The notes under the pieces are model-generated. The model was not told the origin of the DNA. It worked only from the letters and a program-made list of their open reading frames with translations, and searched no databases. 64,000 nucleotides of DNA, from assembly GCF_025822765.1 (NCBI RefSeq), contig NZ_JACKUK010000044.1, positions 115,915 to 179,914 on the forward strand, given 5' to 3'. This DNA is from Mycobacterium barrassiae (GTDB lineage Bacteria > Actinomycetota > Actinomycetes > Mycobacteriales > Mycobacteriaceae). Positions 31,238-39,521 of the stretch are shown here, piece after piece. The first letter of the stretch is position 1, and each line of letters starts with the position of its first letter. The position numbers and the translations under genes are program-made.

Positions 31238-31289
31238 AGTACTGGACAGTCTAGTTCTACAGAAACTAGAGTACTGGACAGTCTAGTTT
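31238..31289. promoter_or_regulatory. Twin TetR operator in the divergent promoter region
   Basis: The 19-mer AGTACTGGACAGTCTAGTT occurs exactly twice, at 31238-31256 and 31270-31288, 32 bases apart (about three helical turns). The second copy also forms a perfect inverted repeat AAACTAGA (31263-31270) / TCTAGTTT (31282-31289). It lies between the tetR-type gene and the divergent membrane gene. Confidence 0.75.
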
Positions 31290-31309
31290 TGATCGGCGGA
31301 AGAGATGCC

Positions 31310-31969
31310 ATGACCACGACGGAACGCCCCCCGTTACCTGTGCGGATCACCAAGTCCCTACTCGGCTACGGCGTCATCGCGGGTCCGATCTACATCGTCA
31401 TCGCCGCAGCTCAGATGTTCACCAGGGACGGATATGACCCAACGAGGCACGCCGTCAGCCAACTGTCGAACGGCGACTTGGGTTGGGTTCAGATCGTCAA
31501 CTTCCTGCTCACCGGCGCGATGACGATTGCGGCGGCGGTCGGAGTGCGACGTGCGCTCGGGCCGGGGCGCGTGTCCGCGTGGGCGTCCGGTCTGCTCGGT
31601 GCGTACGGCCTCGGCGTGTTCTGCGCGGGAATCTTCCGTGCCGACCCGTCTGATGGATTCCCTCCCGGCACGCCACCGGGTATGGGCGAGGTCAGCTGGC
31701 ATGGGCTGGCCCACTTTGCAATCGCAGGTCTTGGCTTCCTCTGCCTCGTGGCGGCCTGCCTGGTGATGGGCACCTGGTTCGGACGGCGTAGCGAGGCCGG
31801 TTGGGCGTGGTACTCGCGGATCACCGGACTCGTGTTCTTGGCGAGCTTTCTGGCGCTGTCCTCCGGATCCGGCGGAGCCGCCGCGATTTTGGTGTTCACT
31901 GCGGCGGTCGTCGCGGTGTGGGTGTGGTTGTCGGCGGTGTCGGTGAAGCTCTACAGAACGATCGAATAA
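31310..31969 (+). CDS. DUF998-type membrane protein
   Basis: A 219-aa integral membrane protein starting MTTTERPPLPVRITKSLLGY; longer upstream frame is antisense to the regulators. About six hydrophobic segments are visible (YGVIAGPIYIVIAAAQMF, IVNFLLTGAMTIAAAVGV, GLLGAYGLGVFCAGIF, LAHFAIAGLGFLCLVAAC and others). GYDPTRHAVSQLSNGDLGW is the DUF998 signature loop. Likely controlled by the divergent TetR regulator. Function unknown. Confidence 0.85.
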   Translation: MTTTERPPLPVRITKSLLGYGVIAGPIYIVIAAAQMFTRDGYDPTRHAVSQLSNGDLGWVQIVNFLLTGAMTIAAAVGVRRALGPGRVSAWASGLLGAYGLGVFCAGIFRADPSDGFPPGTPPGMGEVSWHGLAHFAIAGLGFLCLVAACLVMGTWFGRRSEAGWAWYSRITGLVFLASFLALSSGSGGAAAILVFTAAVVAVWVWLSAVSVKLYRTIE

Positions 31970-32044
31970 ACCGCAGACGCATGCGTATGCGGTCAGGACG
32001 GCCGACGATGGACCGTCGATGTCGGTGGCGGTTGACTCCGAATC

Positions 32045-32539
32045 ATGAACATCAGCCCCTTCGTGGTTCTCACCTCACTGGCCGCGCTGGCCGCGGCTGC
32101 CGCCGGCGGAATGATGTATGTCTTCTCGACATTCGTGATGCGGGGTCTGGACCGCACCGGTCCCGTCGAGGCGATCACGGCGATGCGCGGAATCAACGCC
32201 GTCGCGAATTCCAGTCCGGCATTCCTGCTGGCGTATTTCGGTGCGGCGGTCCTGGCGCTGGTCGTCGGCATCATGGCGGTGGTGCAGCTGGGGCAGCCGG
32301 GCAGCGGGTGGATCCTCGTGGGCGCGGTATTCGGAATCCTCGCGGCGATCATCACGATGGTGTTCAACGTGCCGCTCAACAACCACCTCGACTCCGTGGA
32401 CCCGGCCGGAATCTCGGTTGCCGACGCGGCCCGGGAGTGGCAGGCGTACCTGTCCACGTGGACGGGGTGGAACCACGTTCGCGCCGCGACGAGCATCATC
32501 GCGGCGGCCTTGATGCTCGTCGGCCTCCGATACCGTTGA
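32045..32539 (+). CDS. DUF1772 (anthrone-oxygenase-like) membrane protein
   Basis: A 164-aa protein with four hydrophobic segments. The signature of the family, FNVPLNNHLDSVDP followed by WQAYLSTWTGWNHVRAAT, is present. DUF1772 members are found beside regulators and oxidoreductases; a few are linked to anthrone oxidation, but most are uncharacterised. It follows the DUF998 gene on the same strand after 75 bases. Confidence 0.85.
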   Translation: MNISPFVVLTSLAALAAAAAGGMMYVFSTFVMRGLDRTGPVEAITAMRGINAVANSSPAFLLAYFGAAVLALVVGIMAVVQLGQPGSGWILVGAVFGILAAIITMVFNVPLNNHLDSVDPAGISVADAAREWQAYLSTWTGWNHVRAATSIIAAALMLVGLRYR

Positions 32540-32545
32540 GGCCGA

Positions 32546-33511
32546 CTACCTTTGGATCACCGAGACCGAGTTGTCCTGATAGTTGACGACCCAGGCGGTA
32601 TGGGTGGACGGGTCGGCGGCGACGGTCTGCGGTCCTTCGCCCACATCGACGGTGTCGGTGACGGTCTGTGTCTGTGTGTCGATGACCGATACCGAGCCAC
32701 TGCCGTTGTTGGTGACGTAGACGGTGTGCGAATCGGAGTCGACGGTCGCTGCGGTGGGTCGGTCACCCACGGCGATCGTCTCGACCACCGCGCCCTTGTC
32801 GAGGTCGACCACGGATACCGAATCATCGTCGGCGTTGGGCACGAACGCGGTATGGGTCGGCGGATCGATCGCCGCATCCCCTGGCCCCTTGCCGACGGGA
32901 ATGGTCGCGACCACAGCGGATTTCGTGGGATCGACCACGGAGATCGATCCGCCGCCCCGGTTGGCCACATAGAGCAGGTGAGTTTCGGGATCGACGCCCA
33001 TCTTGTCCGGAGAAGCGCCGACCGCGATCGTTGTGGTGACTTTCCGGGTCCTGGCATCGATCACCGAGACCGAATCATCTTGGGAGTTCGCGACATAGAC
33101 GGTCTGGGTGTCGGAATCGACCTCGATGCCGTCGGGACCGTGGCCGACCTCTATCGTGCCGGCGATCGCGCCCGACGAGATGTCCACGACCGACACGGTG
33201 TTGCCACTCGTGACGTATGCGGTCTGAGTGCCCGGATCGACGGCGACGAATCCGGGTGACGGCGCGACTTTGATTGTGGAGATCCGGCTTTCGGCATCGA
33301 GGACATACAGCGAGTCGTCGCCGCTGCTGGTCACGTAGGCCCTGTTGGTGGTCTGATCCGACGCGACATCGGGCAACGGACCGGCGCCGACGTCGAATGT
33401 GGTCGCGACTCGGGGAGCGCCGAGGGGGCCTTCGCCCGATTCGCTTGCGCACGCGCTCAAGCCGAGAACAAGTACGCCCACCGCCAGCCCAACGCGGTCC
33501 ACTACGGTCAA
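32546..33511 (-). CDS. Beta-propeller lipoprotein (YncE-like)
   Basis: A 321-aa protein with a lipoprotein signal (VGLAVGVLVLGLSAC; lipobox LSAC). The mature part consists of about seven repeats of roughly 42 residues with the core (TxYVTN)...(SVSVIDxxT)...(VGxGPxxVAVD). Examples are TVYVANSQDDSVSVIDARTR and TVYVTNNGSGSVSVIDTQTQ. This predicts a seven-bladed propeller on the outer face of the membrane. Such YVTN propellers act as binding platforms; partner unknown. Convergent with the DUF1772 gene (6-base gap). Confidence 0.88.
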   Translation of the reverse strand: MTVVDRVGLAVGVLVLGLSACASESGEGPLGAPRVATTFDVGAGPLPDVASDQTTNRAYVTSSGDDSLYVLDAESRISTIKVAPSPGFVAVDPGTQTAYVTSGNTVSVVDISSGAIAGTIEVGHGPDGIEVDSDTQTVYVANSQDDSVSVIDARTRKVTTTIAVGASPDKMGVDPETHLLYVANRGGGSISVVDPTKSAVVATIPVGKGPGDAAIDPPTHTAFVPNADDDSVSVVDLDKGAVVETIAVGDRPTAATVDSDSHTVYVTNNGSGSVSVIDTQTQTVTDTVDVGEGPQTVAADPSTHTAWVVNYQDNSVSVIQR

Positions 33512-33527
33512 GGCTCCCCCTGGAGTG

Positions 33528-34412
33528 TCAGCTCGGCGGCGTAAATCCGCCGGGGTCGGGTGTGGGTGGCGGAAGCTGCTGTGGTGGCGGAACCTGCTGT
33601 GGCGGAGGCGGATACCCGGCGGGTTGGTTCACCGGCCACTGCGGCGCGACGGGGGCAGGCACGGGCTGCAGCCGCGCGAGTTCCCTGCGGTGACGTTCGG
33701 CCAGCACCGCGGCGAGTACGTATTGCGGGGGTGCACCGGGCGGCGGTGGCGGCGATATCTGGGCGACAATCTCGCCGGCGACCCGGTAGGCCATCTGGTC
33801 GCGGAGTTGTGGATCCAGTTGCGGTGCGCGGGAGAGGAATTGGCGGGCCAGCTCGGCCTGCTCGGGACGTAGTCCGGACAGCTGCAGAGTCGACGCCCAC
33901 CACGCGAGCTGCGGTGGCATCGGCGGTGGTGGTGACAGTCGCGGCGCGCGCTCGCTGATGACCAACGTGCCTGCGAAGACGTCGCCGATCCGCTTTCCCT
34001 TCGAGGACACCAGGCTGCAGATGACCGCGGGCCCGCCGGTGAACATCCAGATCTCGATCACGCCGGCCAGCGCGCGAAACAACGCCTGACGAAAGCGTTC
34101 CGGGCCTCCGTCGTCGGAGACGACCCGTAGCCCCAGCGCCATCTTGCCCAACGAACGGCCGCGCGTGGCGGTCTCGAAGATCACCGGATACCCGACGATC
34201 GTCAGGACGGTGAAGATGATCACCACGGCCCCCGACAGCGCCGGATCGAACTGCGTGAGGGTGGCCGCCCACAGCACGATGCCCGCGATGTAGAGGATGA
34301 ACACCACGGTGACGTCGATGATCGCCGACAGTGCGCGCACCGGAAGCTGGGCGATCTGGATATCCAGGACCACCGCGTCGCCGGTCACCACCGGTTCTTG
34401 CTGGCTGACCAT
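33528..34412 (-). CDS. RDD-family membrane protein with proline-rich tail
   Basis: A 294-aa protein starting MVSQQEPVVTGDAVVLDIQI. The RDD domain spans about residues 15-150 (AQLPVRALSAIIDVTVVFIL, ETATRGRSLGKMALGLRVVS, FRQALFRALAGVIEIWMF) with three hydrophobic segments. The C-terminal half is cytoplasmic and proline-rich (PPPPQQVPPPQQLPPPTPDP). It is divergent from the SpoIIM-like gene and matches the Rv3695 position of the conserved MoxR neighbourhood. Confidence 0.87.
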   Translation of the reverse strand: MVSQQEPVVTGDAVVLDIQIAQLPVRALSAIIDVTVVFILYIAGIVLWAATLTQFDPALSGAVVIIFTVLTIVGYPVIFETATRGRSLGKMALGLRVVSDDGGPERFRQALFRALAGVIEIWMFTGGPAVICSLVSSKGKRIGDVFAGTLVISERAPRLSPPPPMPPQLAWWASTLQLSGLRPEQAELARQFLSRAPQLDPQLRDQMAYRVAGEIVAQISPPPPPGAPPQYVLAAVLAERHRRELARLQPVPAPVAPQWPVNQPAGYPPPPQQVPPPQQLPPPTPDPGGFTPPS

Positions 34413-34439
34413 TGGGCCAACGCTACTAGGATTCTCCAG

Positions 34440-35432
34440 GTGGATGTCGACGCGTTCGTGGTGGCGCATCGCCCGACGTGGGAACGGCTGGAGCAGCTGG
34501 TCAAGCGGCGCCGGAAGCTGACCGGCGCCGAGGTCGACGAGCTGGTCGATCTTTACCAGCGGGTGTCCACCCATCTGTCGATGGTGCGCAGCTCGTCCAC
34601 CGACGCGGTCCTCATCGGACGACTGTCGGGTCTGGTGGCGCGGGCACGGTCGGTCGTGACGGGTGCGCACTCACCGCTGTGGAGCGAGTTCATCAGGTTC
34701 TGGACGGTGTCGTTCCCGGTGGTGGCGTACCGCGCGTGGCGTTGGTGGCTCGGGACGGCGATCGCGTTCTTCTTCGTCGCCGTGCTGATCGCCGTGTGGG
34801 TGGCGACCAACCAGGAAGTGCAGTCGGCCCTCAACACCCCAAGCGAGATCGAGCAATTGGTGAACCACGAGTTCGCCGAGTACTACAGCGAGAATCCCGC
34901 CGCATCGTTCGGCCTTCAGGTGTGGGTCAACAACTCCTGGGTGGCCGCACAATGCATCGCATTCGCCATCCTCGGCGGAATCCCCATCCCGTACATCCTC
35001 TTTCAGAACGCACTCAATCTCGGCGTCATTGCCGGCTTCATGTTCAACGCGGACAAGGCAGACGTCTTCCTCGGCCTACTCACACCGCACGGCCTCATCG
35101 AACTGACCGCGGTGTTTCTCGCCGCAGCGGTGGGCATGCGGGTCGGGTGGTCGGTGGTGTCGCCGGGCCACCGGCCCCGCACCCAGGTGCTCGCAGAGCA
35201 GGGCAGGGCCGTGGTCGCGGTGGCCGTCGGCCTGGTGGTGGTGCTGCTGGTGGCCGGATTGATCGAGTCGCTGGTGACGCCGTCGCCCCTGCCGACGTTC
35301 GTGCGCATCGCGATCGGCGTGGCTGCCGAGATCGCCTTCCTGACATACGTGATCTATTTCGGCCGCAGGGCCGCGGCCGCGGGTGAGACCGGCGATGTCA
35401 GCGACGCGCCGGATGTGGTGCCGACGCGTTAG
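34440..35432 (+). CDS. Stage II sporulation protein M-like membrane protein
   Basis: A 330-aa protein from a GTG at 34440 (Val-Asp-Val-Asp-Ala-Phe); an alternative ATG at 34398 would overlap the divergent gene. Five or six hydrophobic segments, e.g. WWLGTAIAFFFVAVLIAVWV, IAFAILGGIPIPYILFQNAL and LTAVFLAAAVGMRVGWSVV. GLLTPHGLIELTAVFLAAA is the conserved SpoIIM/DUF95 motif. In non-sporulating actinobacteria these proteins accompany RDD, DUF58 and MoxR genes, as here (Rv3694c position). Confidence 0.87.
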   Translation: MDVDAFVVAHRPTWERLEQLVKRRRKLTGAEVDELVDLYQRVSTHLSMVRSSSTDAVLIGRLSGLVARARSVVTGAHSPLWSEFIRFWTVSFPVVAYRAWRWWLGTAIAFFFVAVLIAVWVATNQEVQSALNTPSEIEQLVNHEFAEYYSENPAASFGLQVWVNNSWVAAQCIAFAILGGIPIPYILFQNALNLGVIAGFMFNADKADVFLGLLTPHGLIELTAVFLAAAVGMRVGWSVVSPGHRPRTQVLAEQGRAVVAVAVGLVVVLLVAGLIESLVTPSPLPTFVRIAIGVAAEIAFLTYVIYFGRRAAAAGETGDVSDAPDVVPTR

Positions 35433-36751
35433 AGCCGGCCGGTGGCCTTCATCGCGAGGTAGTGGTCCGCCAGGTCTGGCGCCAGTTCATCCGGCGGTGC
35501 GTCGACGACGTCGACGCCTGCGGCCCGCAGCCGCGATGCCATCGAGCGCCTGTCGTTGCGCGCACGTTCGGCCGCCGCCGCGTCGTAGACCTGCGCGGCG
35601 TCGGCGCGGCCCGCCGCCAGCGTCTGCACCCGAGGATCGGCGACGGCGGCAAGCAGCACCTGATGTTTGGCGGACAGTTGGGGCAGCACCGCCATCAGAC
35701 CCTCGTCGAGTGCTGACGCGTTCAGGTCGGTGAGCAGCACCACCAGCGCGCGTCGGCGGACGCGACGCTGGATCGCGGCGACCATCGCCCTGGCGTCGGA
35801 TTCGATCAGGGCCGGTTCCAGCGGCGCCATCGCGGTGACCAGCTGCGCGAGAAGTTCGGTGCGCGAGGCGTTGAACACGCCCGCGCGGGTGACGCGGTCG
35901 TGGGCGAGGAAGTCGACGTGGTCGCCCGCACGCGCCGCCAGCGCCGCCAACAGAAGCGCAGCGTCCATGGACCAGTCCAGCCGCGGCCACCCACCGGGGT
36001 CGTTGGCGGTGGGATCGACGCCGACGCGGCCTGCCGACGTGCGACCGGTGTCCAGGACGATCACCACCCGGCGGTCCCGCTCCGGTCGCCACGTCCGCAC
36101 GACAACGTCGGCGCGACGGGCGGTGGCACGCCAGTCGATCGATCGGACGTCGTCGCCGATGACGTACTCGCGCAACGAATCGAACTCGGTGCCCTGACCG
36201 CGGATCAGGACCGGCGTATTGCCTTCCAGCTCACGAAGTCTGGCGAGTCGGGAGGGCAGGTGTTTGCGAGACAGGAACGGCGGCAGGATGCGGATCTCCC
36301 ACGGCACCCGGTGTGAGCTCTGTCGTCCGGCCAGGCCCAACGGGCCGACCGACCGGGCCGTCACCAACGCCGACCTCTGGTCGCCCCTGCGTACCGGCCG
36401 CAGCCTGGTGACAAATTGAACCTGTTGTCCCGGCGCGATATTCACGGTGTGCATTCGGGGCTCGGCGCGTGCGCTCGGTGACCACGCGTCGCGGACCATA
36501 CCGTGAAAGCGCCGCCGCCCGGGATTCGTCACCGCCAGCACAGCGTCGACGGACTGGCCCAGCCTGGCCGCGGTGTCGCCGGAGCGGGTAAAGACCAACT
36601 GGCGCGTGCTTGCGGCCAGGGCGACGTCGAGCGCCACCGCGGCGGCGAGCGCGCTCAGCAGAACCACGAATGCGATCGCCGGCCACGGCGAGAACGCGAC
36701 CGGCAGCACCCCGAGGAGCGCCACCAGCCCGGCGCGGCCGGTGAGGATCAC
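35429..36751 (-). CDS. DUF58 (vWA-like) protein
   Basis: A 440-aa protein from GTG at 36751, overlapping the moxR-type stop (TAGTG). Two N-terminal hydrophobic segments (AGLVALLGVLPVAFSPWPAI and following) anchor it. The DUF58 motif is GTEFDSLREYVIGDDVRSID with WRATARR. A vWA-like fold follows (RRVVIVLDTGRTSAG at the MIDAS position, RALVVLLTDLNASALDEG). It is the canonical partner of the MoxR ATPase encoded just upstream. Confidence 0.9.
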   Translation of the reverse strand: MILTGRAGLVALLGVLPVAFSPWPAIAFVVLLSALAAAVALDVALAASTRQLVFTRSGDTAARLGQSVDAVLAVTNPGRRRFHGMVRDAWSPSARAEPRMHTVNIAPGQQVQFVTRLRPVRRGDQRSALVTARSVGPLGLAGRQSSHRVPWEIRILPPFLSRKHLPSRLARLRELEGNTPVLIRGQGTEFDSLREYVIGDDVRSIDWRATARRADVVVRTWRPERDRRVVIVLDTGRTSAGRVGVDPTANDPGGWPRLDWSMDAALLLAALAARAGDHVDFLAHDRVTRAGVFNASRTELLAQLVTAMAPLEPALIESDARAMVAAIQRRVRRRALVVLLTDLNASALDEGLMAVLPQLSAKHQVLLAAVADPRVQTLAAGRADAAQVYDAAAAERARNDRRSMASRLRAAGVDVVDAPPDELAPDLADHYLAMKATGRL

Positions 36752-37734
36752 TAGCGTGGCACCGGCACGGCCGAGAGGATGCCGTCCAGCACTCCGTCGG
36801 GATTGGCGCCTTCGAGTTCGGCCTCCGGCCGCAGCTGGATTCGGTGTCGCAACGTGGGCCGCGCCATCGCCTTGACGTCGTCGGGGGTGACGTAGTTCCG
36901 GCCCGACAGCCAGGCCCAGCATCGGGCCGTGGCGAGCAGTGCGGTCGCTCCGCGCGGTGACACGCCGAGCTGCAGCGACGGGGAATGCCTTGTGGCACCG
37001 GCGATATCGACGATGTAACCGAGGACCTCATCGGCGACGAGCACCTGCTGCACGGCGGCGCGTCCTGCGGCCAGTTCGGCGGGCCCGGCGACGGGACGCA
37101 CCGCGGACAGGTCGCGCGGGTCGAACCCGTGTGCGTGTCGATGAAGGACCGCGATCTCCTGGTCCCGCGGCGGCAGCGGAACGTTGAGCTTCAGCAGGAA
37201 CCGGTCGAGCTGCGCTTCCGGTAGCTGATAGGTGCCCTCGTATTCGATCGGGTTCTGCGTCGCGGCGACGATGAACGGGTCAGGCAGCTTGCGCGCCTCA
37301 CCCTCGACGCTCACCTGCCGTTCCTCCATGGCCTCCAGCAGCGCGGCCTGGGTTTTGGGCGGTGTCCGGTTGATCTCGTCGGCCAGCAGCAGATTGGTGA
37401 ACACCGGCCCGGAGCGGAACTCGAATTCGGCTGTGCGGGCGTCGTAGACGAGCGAACCGGTGACGTCGCCGGGCATCAGATCGGGGGTGAACTGGACCCG
37501 TTTGAAATCCAGTTGCAGCGCGGCGGCGAGGGTGCGCACCAACAGCGTCTTGGCGACACCCGGCACGCCCTCCAGCAGCACGTGGCCGCGGCACAGCAGT
37601 GCGATCACCAGCCCGCTGACCACCGCGTCCTGACCGACGACCGCCTTGCCGATCTCGGTGCGCAGCGACAGCAGCGCTTGTCGTGCCGAATCGCCCGGCG
37701 CCGTGGCACTTTGACCTGGGTATGGCTGCGTCAC
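36751..37734 (-). CDS. MoxR-family AAA+ ATPase
   Basis: A 327-aa ATPase. Walker A is LLEGVPGVAKTLLVRTLA, Walker B is LLLADEINRTPPKTQAALLE, sensor 1 is FIVAATQNPIEYEGTYQLPE, and the C-terminal lid includes GVSPRGATALLATARCWAWL with sensor 2 arginine. MoxR proteins act as chaperones that remodel or activate vWA-containing partners, here the DUF58 protein with which it overlaps. It also overlaps the upstream DUF4350 gene by four bases. Confidence 0.94.
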   Translation of the reverse strand: MTQPYPGQSATAPGDSARQALLSLRTEIGKAVVGQDAVVSGLVIALLCRGHVLLEGVPGVAKTLLVRTLAAALQLDFKRVQFTPDLMPGDVTGSLVYDARTAEFEFRSGPVFTNLLLADEINRTPPKTQAALLEAMEERQVSVEGEARKLPDPFIVAATQNPIEYEGTYQLPEAQLDRFLLKLNVPLPPRDQEIAVLHRHAHGFDPRDLSAVRPVAGPAELAAGRAAVQQVLVADEVLGYIVDIAGATRHSPSLQLGVSPRGATALLATARCWAWLSGRNYVTPDDVKAMARPTLRHRIQLRPEAELEGANPDGVLDGILSAVPVPR

Positions 37735-38870
37735 GATTGTGCGACCTGCCTTTCGATGTTGTCGAGTTCACGAGCGAGGTTGACCAAATCGTCGTCGCTT
37801 TGCGGCGGTGGGCCGAACAGCGTGTGCGCCAACGTCTCTGGGCTGGTACCAGCGCGCTGCGCGATCGCAGATACGATCGCCGGCGGTGCGGCGTTGTTGG
37901 CGAGGCCGAGGCGCGGCAACATCCGCTGAAGCGCGGCGGTGCGCAACGCGTCCGCGGCGCGGTCCCGGGCTCGGCGCGAACGGTACAGCCTGCCGCGGCC
38001 TTCGACGGTCTCCGATGCGCGCACCACGACCGGCATTCGTTCTGCGACAAGGGGACCGAGGCGCCTGCCCTTCCACAGCGCGACGAGCGCGATGGCCACA
38101 CACAGCTGGAAGATGATCCATTTCACCGCAGGAGGAATCAGATCGCCGATCTCGACGCCGGAGTCGGAATAGCCTTCGCGCTGCTGCGGCGCGTACCAGA
38201 TCACTCGCGGGTGAGTGCCCGCAAGGTTCAAGGCCAATGCGGCGTTGCCCGCCGCCAGGAGTCCGCCGTTCGTCATGAAGTCGGAGCTGCCGACGACCGT
38301 GATCGTGCGCCCGTCGTCGGAGTACCGAACCAGCGCTCCGCCATAGCAGCTGGTGATCGGAAAATCGTCGGCGGACATGAACTTGTCGCTCATGCCCAAC
38401 TGAACGTCGCCGGCCCGGATGGCCTCCCGCAGGTCGCAGCCGGGGTCGGCACCGCCGAAGGGCACCGCTCCGGCGAGACGAACGCGAGGTGCCAGCGCCT
38501 CACGCGTCGCCGATGTCGGTGACACCAGGAGGCGGTCGCCGGGCAGGTCGGTCAGCCTGTGTAACACGTCTTCGTCGAGCAGCTGGAACGTCTGCAGCAC
38601 CGCGATGAGTGTGTCCGGCCGAGCGGCACGTTCGGCGGTGGCGATGTCCGGTGCCTCGATGACCTCGACGCCGCCCTCGCGGAGCAGGGTCACCAGGGCG
38701 CGGGCGCCGTCCGGAGAGGTGGACGTCGGATCCATGGGGCCGCCGGGCCGAGGCGCGGTGAGATAGGTGCTCAGGGCGGCGATGCCGACGACGACGACGA
38801 GCGCCAACAGCACCCATCGCACCACGCTCCACCGTTGCCGCAACGGGGTGCCGACAGCCGTATCGGTCAT
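37731..38870 (-). CDS. DUF4350 membrane protein
   Basis: A 379-aa protein starting MTDTAVGTPLRQRWSVVRWV. One N-terminal hydrophobic segment (VLLALVVVVGIAALSTYL), an extracytoplasmic domain (TSTSPDGARALVTLLREGGV is the DUF4350 signature), a second segment at about residues 255-275 (WIIFQLCVAIALVALW), and a cytoplasmic helical C-terminus. It is part of the MoxR operon, overlapping both neighbours by four bases. Function is unknown beyond this association. Confidence 0.87.
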   Translation of the reverse strand: MTDTAVGTPLRQRWSVVRWVLLALVVVVGIAALSTYLTAPRPGGPMDPTSTSPDGARALVTLLREGGVEVIEAPDIATAERAARPDTLIAVLQTFQLLDEDVLHRLTDLPGDRLLVSPTSATREALAPRVRLAGAVPFGGADPGCDLREAIRAGDVQLGMSDKFMSADDFPITSCYGGALVRYSDDGRTITVVGSSDFMTNGGLLAAGNAALALNLAGTHPRVIWYAPQQREGYSDSGVEIGDLIPPAVKWIIFQLCVAIALVALWKGRRLGPLVAERMPVVVRASETVEGRGRLYRSRRARDRAADALRTAALQRMLPRLGLANNAAPPAIVSAIAQRAGTSPETLAHTLFGPPPQSDDDLVNLARELDNIERQVAQS

Positions 38871-39520
38871 CGCACCTCCGCCCAACCGGCAGGTGACGCG
38901 GTGGCTGCGGTGGCATCCGCCGTTGCCTGCGTCCGGAAGCGCAGGTGATCGTCGAGGTCGGCGATCATCCGGTAGGCGGACTCCGTCCCCGGCCTCTCGC
39001 CATACGTCACGTCGTTGAAAGCGGTTGCCGCCTGGGTCAGTTCGGCGGAAAGGGCCGGCAGTGCCTTTCCGGCGTCGCGTGCGAGTTCGGTGGCCGTGCG
39101 GCCGGGGACGGCGTCGAGCACGCCGGTGTCCTCCAGCTGGCGAGCGACGGCTCGCAGCCGGTGCCGGATGGCCGCGGCCCAATTGCCCACGGCGGCAAGT
39201 TGTTCGGCGGTGGCCCGGTGCTCGTCGGCGCTGAGGTCGTTGTCGCCGAACAGTGCGTACGTGGTGCCCCGATTGGTCCGCATCGTGCGCCGCGCTATCC
39301 GAATCGCGACGACGACCGCGACCACGAGCAGGATCAGCAGGATCGAGAGCGTGAACCAGCCGCCGGGAAATGTCGAGCCCGCGCTGGCCAGCCGGTACAC
39401 CAGCTCGTTGATCCACTCGACGAGACGTTCGGTCAGGGAAGGCTTGGGGTAGATGGGTTTCTGCAGTTCGCGTTGCGCGGCTTCGTGAGCGGCATCGCTG
39501 TCGATGTCTATCGTCGGCAC
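38867..39520 (-). CDS. DUF4129 membrane protein
   Basis: A 217-aa protein. One hydrophobic segment at about residues 55-75 (WFTLSILLILLVVAVVVAIR), with flanking helical sequence. The C-terminal domain TAEQLAAVGNWAAAIRHRLR then AVARQLEDTGVLDAVPGRTA is the DUF4129 pattern. It starts the coupled set DUF4129-DUF4350-MoxR-DUF58 together with the gene upstream. In related bacteria DUF4129 is fused to transglutaminase domains; here it stands alone. Confidence 0.86.
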   Translation of the reverse strand: MPTIDIDSDAAHEAAQRELQKPIYPKPSLTERLVEWINELVYRLASAGSTFPGGWFTLSILLILLVVAVVVAIRIARRTMRTNRGTTYALFGDNDLSADEHRATAEQLAAVGNWAAAIRHRLRAVARQLEDTGVLDAVPGRTATELARDAGKALPALSAELTQAATAFNDVTYGERPGTESAYRMIADLDDHLRFRTQATADATAATASPAGWAEVR

Positions 39521-39521
39521 G

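Noticed and set aside
29654-31969. A 771-codon plus-strand frame across the AraC and TetR genes
   Set aside because: It is the antisense of the two regulators until 31310, where the real DUF998 protein begins.
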